Positions 57,302 through 64,000 of a stretch of 64,000 nt of DNA are shown piece after piece (positions within the stretch are counted from its first letter, which is position 1; each line of letters begins with the position of its first letter). The notes under the pieces were generated by a model. The model searched no databases and had not been told where the DNA came from. It saw only the letters and a list, made by a program, of their open reading frames with translations. The position numbers and the translations under genes were made by a program. The DNA comes from Adiantum capillus-veneris (Eukaryota > Streptophyta > Polypodiopsida > Polypodiales > Pteridaceae): NCBI GenBank assembly GCA_014529385.2, contig CM043947.1:97622036-97686035 (forward strand). The letters run 5' to 3'.

Positions 57302-58191
57302 ATGGTAATGCAAAGTAAGACGGAGTAGAGCCTTTCATTGCTAAATCAACAGAGGGACTATATCTTCCCGAGAGACAAGGATAGCAAGTAGACAGAAAAC
57401 TTTTCGATTGCTGGTGTATTTATGAGTGTGAGTGAGTGTGTGTACTCTAGCTATTGATTAGGAGTACTCTTGTTTTCCACAGCCGACATACAGAACGGAA
57501 GAGCTCTATCCTATAGCAAAGGTAAGCTTGCAGTGTGTGCATGTATGCAGGTAGCAGTGTGTGCACAAACCTTACATATGCATGCCAGTATATACCTTAA
57601 AACTGGGCGCAGTGCCAGCGAGGTAGTGATTATATCGCAGATGGGTATTAGGTAAGGTAACCAAAAATATTATTACGTAGTTAGAGCCCAACTATATAGA
57701 GTAAGCCAATCACGATAGTATCCCATCACCAACGCCATGTGCTAGGCCAAATATGGGACATCCAAATAGCACAAGAGTTTTTTTCAAAATAATTACAATG
57801 TTGGGGACACTCAAAGTACATAGAAGAAAAAAAGGGGGGATTTTTTATTTATGGTTAAGCTTGCAATTTCAACCATAGCATTTCCTTCACCCAACCCGAG
57901 TTAAAATCATGTTCATTTGTTGTCTAGGGGAAAACTGGTGGCCAAAGTACCTCCTGACACAGTTTTCTTTTGCATGAACCATCATGTATAGTCATAATCA
58001 TGACTATAGATCAAGACACATCTTGGAAATAGTGTCAGCTTGAATATTTGAGCTTGAGTATTCCGGCACAATATTTATTTTTATTTTTTAAATGTTTAAA
58101 TGATTTTATGGTAATTCATGAGTTTAGGTATTTATGAAGCATGTGTATAATTTGATATTATTCTTGTGATCCATCACATCATCCCATGATA

Positions 58192-58208
58192 TGTGTGTGT
58201 GTGTGTGT
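58192..58208. repeat. (GT)n junction between units B and C
   Basis: A short GT tract (CA on the minus strand) separates the 3' end of unit C from the 5' start of unit B, as at 50,559. Confidence 0.85.
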
Positions 58209-60290
58209 TTTTATGGTGTATATCCCTTCAATATAGATCCATATACCAATTACCGACATAGACATCAATATATAAGTTTATATCCTTGAAATAGACAATG
58301 TTGTTGAGAAAGAGTATTCAATAAATGGACCAAAAAAAACTTTTATTTAATTTATGATACAACCAAGATTTTGTAGGAGACTGAACAAGATCCTAGACCA
58401 TGAGAGAATAGACCTATACATGCCACCATCGAACACAAATATCAAGTTAGAACACAGGCTATCCCCGATGGGAAGACAAGTATCCAAGCAGTCTATTCTG
58501 CTTGTGATAGATGTCACATAGCCCTACATTCACGCACTCTCCCTTTATACATTAGGGGTAGATTTTTTGCCTTGCGGTAGGGTAATACCCCCTTAATTAT
58601 GGTTTTTGTGGATCTATGATGATATAACTGTTTACATCCATTGGGGAAATCATGGATAGCGGAGGGATGGAGTTTTCGAAATATAAGTATTTAAATCGGT
58701 TGTCCTTGTTGTCAACCTTTTTTTATCTCCATTGGTTTTTTCCTCTAGTCTAGTTTGAGGAACCTCCTGTGCGTGCATGTACTGCTGTATCATTTTTCGT
58801 TACACTATGTTGCTAAAAAAGCTTTTGATGAACAAGACTAATACACATTGTGGTCTAGGCTAGGTATGTCCAAAATTAATTATTACTTCAAGGAGTATGT
58901 AAATCTACATGGTTAGAGACTCTCCTATTATAAGGGTATATGATGCTACATAGTTTTTTATAATAGAGAGGGCTGACACCGATATCCATAAGACAATTGT
59001 TTAAGTGGGTGACTTGGTATGTTTCCCCAATGTTGGTGTTCATCTATTGGCCATTATGTGTATGTGAGTATGCTTTATTCCGTGCCTCTAATATGTTATG
59101 CTAGTATTCCTATAAAATAGAGACCGATGTAAGGTCCACTTAGGTGGATTATTGTGTATGGTTGTACCTCAAGCACAACTAGTTGTGTATAACCAACTTT
59201 AGAAGGATAGAAAAAAAGTACCACACGTTAATGTTTTATTATGTATACTGAGTATGTAAGTATAAGTCCTCTCTATGTAAAATTAGTATGGCTCAAGTGA
59301 AAAGAGAAGAACTTCGATTCAAAAACTAGTTGTTAGTTCTTAGGCACATAAAAAAATCTATGTTTATATGCCTCTAGTTATTTAATCAAATCAGTCAAAA
59401 AACCAACTTTGGTCGTAAATACACTTTTTCTATATACAATTGCTGATCAAACCTGGTTGTTAGTCGTCATGAGTATCGTAAATCTGTTGAATCTACGCAT
59501 TACGTTGTTGCCTTAGGTGGCTTCGAATGTGTAGGCATAGATTTCCTTGGATACTGCAATTGCTCTCCAATCAGTGGTTAAGCACCGGTGTGTGGGATCG
59601 TGTTGGGGTTACTACTTGGAGATGCACAGATAGTGATGGTGGTTGTTGTGGGCAGATTGTATGTGAATTTAGAGGAGTATAAATAAAATTCCAAGATCTT
59701 AGTGTTGCCATGAACGATGCTGAGAGCTCGGTGCTTAGTAGTATTGTAGCAGAGAAGGGGCTTATAATTAAGCACTAGTTGTGTGCATAGCTTGTGTGTG
59801 CGTGCACAACTGCCGCAGTAGTTGAGAGTGCCAAGAGTGCAGAAACCTTGCATTAGTACGCTTTGTTCTCATGTTTTTAATCAATTTTTAAGTACTAAAT
59901 ATAGTAGTATCCCAATAAGGCAGCGCATTCGGTGCATTAAGGGTAGTCAAGCAAGGTAGCCCATTCGGTGCATTAAGGGTAGTCAACCTGTCAAGAGCAC
60001 ACATGCTTGTAATAGTTTGTTTTCTGGAGGGTTGCATTCATTCCAGTTTTTATTGAGGTAATCATCCATTTGGTGTGTTAAATTTAGTCAAGCATGCATT
60101 TAGTTTTAATGAGTGCCCATGCATTTCTTTATGTGGAGGATTGCATCCATCCCTTTAAGTTTTTAAGCTAAGTGTATCCTATCTAATATGAAGTGGTAAT
60201 ACTCACATGTTGTTTGATTAAAACCTCACTTAATGTATTTATGGATCCTTGACAAGACTAAGATCAATAATTTAGCACCTGCTGTTATAG
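58209..60290 (-). other. 3' region of unit C, probably untranslated
   Basis: Parallel to the 3' regions of units A and B. It has the open frame 59,578-59,853 (MQGFCTLGTLNYCGSC) matching that of unit A, and the GGTAGCCCATTCGGTGCATT repeat near 59,920-59,980. Confidence 0.5.
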
Positions 60291-60387
60291 AGACGATTGA
60301 TAGTGAAACAACTCCCGTTTCTAGCAATGGTAGAAGTTTGTGGGAAAGAAATTGAATAGTAATATTTTGATGGGTAGCTAAAGTTAA

Positions 60388-62125
60388 TTAGATACTTTTG
60401 TGAGAAGCTAACATGGTATTCGGCCATGGGCTTACATTGGTCATTGGGAATTGATTACTATTGAGAAAACGTGTAATATGTCTAGTGATCCTATTTTGAC
60501 AGAATCGATTTTTCTCAAATAGGTTGATGAGTCGTGATAAATAAATAAACGTTAAAGTTGTGTTTGATGTATTGTAAATAATTGGAACAACTTGAGATAT
60601 GCACACATTTTTTGTCATTTTCTTAGGTCTGTTACTATGTGCATGAATAAAATTTACATGGTCACCTGGTAATACATCTTTTTCCAACATGTGAATGTGT
60701 CAAAGTTCCCAATAAAGGGGCGAATGAGTTTGATTGTGGTATTTAAATACGATGTAGTATGGGTGTCAAAACTGGGTTTGACATTGATAATATCAAGTGG
60801 GCAGATAGAGAAGGGTTCCTTTGCTAATAGAGGTCTGTTATGGTTTAAGCAATCTAAAACATATCGATTGTTATTGAATAGGAGATCGTCTATGTACCTT
60901 TATGAGTACAAAAATTCTTGTAACATGTCGTTTTTTTGCATTATTGACAATTTGCGGATAGAGTCCCACTCAAACCATGCTAAGTATAGATTACACCATA
61001 ATGGAGAACAAGCATAACCCGTTGGGATCCCTTGTTTCTTATAAAAAATGCAATTTCCGAGTTTTGATACACAGTTATCTAATAAAAAATGGTTCAAAGT
61101 GATAAAGAATTTAAAGGACAATGTAATCTCCTTGTTTAATTTTGGTGAGAATTGATATTTTTGCGATATTTTTTAAAACCTTTATAGCGCATTCTGTTGA
61201 ATATTTTTACTATATGTTGCAACATGTCAACCAACCCATCATTGCCATAATGTGGTATTGCCTCATAGCATGTTTTAATATCAAATGTGTATGCTACAAA
61301 AACTTTATCTCAAACATTTATAAAAAAATAATATTGACTATTTATAATCCAATAACTATTAGTAATAAATTTTTAGAAGGTTTTTAGTTTAGTATGAAAA
61401 CCTTCACTGTAGTTACCCAAGCTAATGTTTACTGCCTTGAGAATTGTTGCCATAAGGTTATTGAATGGGAAGAATATACAGTCATGTGCATTGGTTATCC
61501 ATCTAAATTTCTGCTTGTGAATTTTGTAGTTACCCATAAGATATGGAAGACTATGTTTAGAGGGTAATAATAATTCATTCATCGAGGAAAATTCTAGGAC
61601 ATCTCCGATGATTTCACGCTTAGATTTGTGAGAGCTTTGAAAATCATCAGATAAAATTCTTTTCTTTCCAAACCACAAATCAAAAGGTGCTCAAGTAAAA
61701 AATCAATTTCATTCATTAGATCTGGGTCCTGAAAACAAGGTAACTGATTACCCCCATGAAAAGGGAAATTGACTTTAAAAGCTTTATTAATTTTTTTAGA
61801 GATAATATTATGGTACATAACAGAGTCTTCTATACCCAAAATATTATATATTTTTGTCCAACCAACAATTAACTCTTTTGTAGCTTTGATAGGGTCTAAG
61901 GGAACCATAGGAGTATGGTTTATCCCTTTACAAAAGAAGTGTTTAAGCATGAAATGTCTGCCAATACTAGTGTCGGTCGTAAGTACCAAAGGTTCCACAT
62001 TTTGCCAAAACTTTGCAAACCTTTTAAGTGTCATACATTTACATTCCAGTGACAAGTTAAATGGGATACAGAATGTATTAAAAGGTTTATATAAAACATT
62101 GTTTAAATTTATAGTGTATTTCTAG
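60388..62125 (-). pseudogene. Unit C: Penelope-like reverse transcriptase
   Basis: The best motif set in the window. N-terminal extension at 61,594-62,055 (DTSIGRHFMLKHFFCKGINH, VGWTKIYNILGIEDSVMYHN). Fingers at 61,373-61,678 (SSMNELLLPSKHSLPYLMGN, YKIHKQKFRWITNAHDCIF). Motif A near 61,255-61,295 (VAYTFDIKTCYEAIPHYGND). The motif before the palm, KKQGIPTGYACSPLWCNLYL, at 60,975-61,045. YIDD at 60,885-60,896 in RYIDDLLFNNNRYVL. Then SYLNTTIKLIRPFIGNFD and, at 60,388-60,690, HVNFIHAHSNRPKKMTKNV, a thumb-like HSN(H/R)P motif known from Penelope-like RTs. All three catalytic Asp residues remain, but at least four frame changes split it. Confidence 0.75.
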
Positions 62126-62257
62126 CCAAAATTTGTTAAGGGTCTAGGTATGCTACACGAATTCAAGACTTCTTGGTAAAAAACAGAAGGCTCTCTAAAA
62201 TCCAAATATTTATTACAAAATACTAAATGTACAAATCTTCCTTTTGATTTATTTGTT

Positions 62258-62623
62258 CTAGTCATTGTTTAAGTGAATTGCTTCTGTAAGAATAGTCAAA
62301 ACCTGATCTTCACTTGAGAAGAATTCCAAAGCTTTCGATCTATCACCAATATCTTCAACACCACAAAATTGTTGAGGTTTCTTATGCGCAATAGAAGAAG
62401 CACTGTCCGGTGTATGCAAAATCTTGTTCATGGATTCTTTGCCTTTCAATGGTCTAAGAATATTTTTGATGGTATTGGCTATATGTGTGCTGGGAATTCT
62501 GGGTAGGAACAGATTAGCTAGTGAATACAAGACGAGCCCACAAGCAGCTTCAAGCATATGTTCATGAAAGCGATAATAGACCCAAATAGCATGACGTATT
62601 TGAGAGGGAAAGTAGCTACCCAT
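62258..62623 (-). pseudogene. Unit C: middle coding region
   Basis: A 121-codon frame, GSYFPSQIRHAIWVYYRFHE, PRIPSTHIANTIKNILRPLK, ASSIAHKKPQQFCGVEDIGD, SKALEFFSSEDQVLTILTE. It aligns without gaps to unit B over most of its length. Function unknown. Confidence 0.5.
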
Positions 62624-62879
62624 GCAATAAATGCATATACTTGTGCAGGTCCAAAGCTGAAGGGGAAAAACTTATGTAGATTTGGAAAACACATACCATA
62701 GTAAGTGGTCTACCCATAGTATAGAGGCGTTTCCCGATGAACCATGGTCTAGTTATTTGCAGGCACATTCGAGAAAAGGTCCATATGTCTTTTGTGTCTT
62801 TGAGAAAATTCTCTGTGTCTTTTACCCGATCTGTGAGTTATAAGCCTTTTGTTCTTGTTCTACTAGAGATGAGTTAGAG

Positions 62880-63650
62880 CTCTTATTAGACTCAACACGA
62901 GCTAAAGAAATTTGTTGAATTTCAAAGGAGATATCAGAGGATAAGAGATGTTTAGCTTGTAATGTTGTGGTTTTACACTATTCGACAACTTCAACTAGAA
63001 TACTACACAGAAGGGCCAAAGAGCTGATCATAAAAGGAGCATATTTGTTGATAAGCTTAAAACTCCAAGGTTGATTGTCTAATCTGATAGTATCCAACTC
63101 CAATTGTCTAGGGGGAACAAGAGGAACAATGCCAGAGAAGATATGTGAAATAGATTTTTCCGGTTTAGATGAAGATGGAGTGCTAGCAAGGACTAAGAGG
63201 GCTTCTTGCTCTTGTAGATCAACGAAATCAAAGTCTAAAAGAGGGTTGATCACATTATCAGCTTGTCGTATTTCTAAAGGCAAGATAGGGATGTTATTAA
63301 TAAAATATAATTTGATTACAATAGTAGGAAGGGATGAAAAAAAAAGTCCAAGTCAGAACTATCTTGAGTATGAATTAGAGGAAAATTGATAAAAAATTAT
63401 CAAATAGAGAGAGAAGGCTAGAAGGGTGTTTCCTAGAAGAAGCAAGAAGAGAAATCCAATTGTTAACAGAGGCAATGTTCAGAATAGATAAGGAACCACT
63501 AGCTACAGCCTCTGATTCAAAGTCTAGAAGACATTTATGAAACTCAAGTGCCGTAAAACGCGAGGGAATACAATGTGTGGTTGTAGGTGGAATAGGTATC
63601 CTCTGATTGCTGGTATAACCCAGTTTGGTTAGGGAGGAGATCCATTCTAC
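62880..63650 (-). pseudogene. Unit C: third exon
   Basis: Acceptor CTTAGCAG (63,651-63,658), then VEWISSLTKLGYTSNQRIPI, LEFHKCLLDFESEAVASGSL and NNWISLLASSRKHPSSLLSL; a stop near 63,390 after a small deletion. The frame at 62,978-63,283 continues LEIRQADNVINPLLDFDFVD, KPEKSISHIFSGIVPLVPP and SSLALLCSILVEVVE. Same layout as unit B. Confidence 0.55.
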
Positions 63651-64000
63651 CTGCTAAGAATAATATTTATTATTATTTCAAAAATCACTTGGATATTAGT
63701 ATAATTTAATTATACAGGATCCCTCAACCAAGAGTGATCAGGGAAGCAATATGGTGTGTGTGCTTATTATAAAAATCCTCTTTGATATACAAATTATATA
63801 ATTAAATTACACTAAACACCAATACAACAAAACAATATTGATATATGTATCAACGTTTTCATTCATAATAGTGATCAAAAGTACATCATTTTGATACAAA
63901 GGTTGTGGTGAGGAATCCTCTAGAAAGTAAGACTAAAGTTTCTACCTACCACCATCCAGTAGTACAGATGTATTAGAACATACCTAAACATTGTGGGTGG

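Larger units (their letters stand above)
50578..58191 (-). mobile_element. Penelope-like unit B (complete length)
   Basis: The only unit with both ends in the window and no large insertion, 7.6 kb. From 5' (58,191) to 3': 0.75-kb upstream region, promoter, exon 1 (57,284-57,301), ~760-bp intron, exon 2 (56,302-56,526), exon 3 (from 56,045), middle coding region (55,014-54,643), RT (54,450-53,040), C-terminal part (52,980-52,570), and a ~2-kb 3' region ending at the GT tract. Frameshifts and stops mark it as inactive. Confidence 0.75.
58209..64000 (-). mobile_element. Penelope-like unit C, 3' three-quarters
   Basis: Runs off the right edge of the window. It keeps exon 3 (from 63,650 downward), the middle region (62,623-62,258), RT (62,055-60,590), C-terminal part and 3' region (to 58,209). 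The last bases (AAACATTGTGGGTGG) are the start of the segment found at 56,200, so exon 2 of this unit should lie just outside. Between exon 3 and that point it has ~200 bp (63,790-63,985) that units B and E have lost. It lacks ~130 bp of the C-terminal region seen in unit B (52,750-52,870). Confidence 0.75.

Noticed and set aside
58192-58208. Telomere or subtelomere position for the array
   Set aside because: The only junction repeats are (CA)n/(GT)n; I see no TTTAGGG/CCCTAAA tracts at the unit joints.
45700-62125. LINE, group II intron or pararetrovirus origin of the repeated RT
   Set aside because: There is no apurinic endonuclease or LINE zinc finger, no maturase domain, and no movement protein, coat protein or RNase H. 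The KG(I/L)N extension, KIHK/FRWI spacing and HSN(R/H)P motif fit Penelope-like RTs better.
32376-64000. CRISPR array or ordinary short satellite
   Set aside because: Units are 7.6 kb with coding content and retroelement motifs; there are no short evenly spaced repeats with unique spacers.

Overview
The window is repeat-dominated plant nuclear DNA. I can support no host gene, tRNA or rRNA in it. The plant assignment rests on three things: copia and chromovirus elements primed from an initiator-Met-type primer site (TGGTATCAGAGC); a Ty3/gypsy element of the plant Tat type, with a second RNase H domain after the normal one; and a chromodomain Ty3/gypsy element. I cannot name the species. The abundance of a Penelope-like reverse transcriptase would be unusual for a flowering plant, so a gymnosperm, fern or lycophyte is a reasonable guess, but only a guess.

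Layout. Positions 1-6.3 kb hold worn LTR-retrotransposon pieces: a short copia-type LTR with primer site (minus), an LTR at 2.18-3.25 kb, a minus-strand gypsy-type LTR at 4.10-5.05 kb, and a deleted copia pol remnant at 5.05-5.58 kb. From 6.47 kb to the end, the underlying sequence is an array of one ~7.6 kb repeat. It encodes a reverse transcriptase with Penelope-like motifs, has its own promoter and small 5' exons, and meets its neighbours at short (CA)n/(GT)n tracts. Two partial units lie on the plus strand (6.47-8.56 plus 30.5-32.27 kb). They are followed by three head-to-tail units on the minus strand: A (32.4-50.56 kb), B (50.58-58.19 kb) and C (58.21 kb to the window end).

Other elements have inserted into this array. 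A Tat-lineage gypsy element (8,605-30,171, minus, LTRs of ~2.6 kb) split the first plus-strand unit. It was then hit by a Tork/Tnt1-like copia element (11,692-17,177, with 5-bp duplication and the empty site in the sister LTR), by a 694-bp element with CCCGGGGGATTCAC ends (9,326-10,019), and by a 4.27-kb element with ~0.8-kb terminal inverted repeats (20,433-24,700). A chromodomain gypsy element (35,446-45,576, plus) entered unit A; units B and C show the empty site. It was in turn hit by three copies of a ~1.33-kb family with CACTAG termini flanked by TTAA (38,448-39,767; 41,795-43,132; 43,137-44,476).

Most of the coding sequence is broken by stops, frameshifts, deletions or insertions; no element is clearly autonomous. 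The most notable item is the tandem, intron-bearing Penelope-like family. Its copies keep motif A (FDIK), a GIPTG...SP motif and a YIDD box, but no GIY-YIG endonuclease that I can see.
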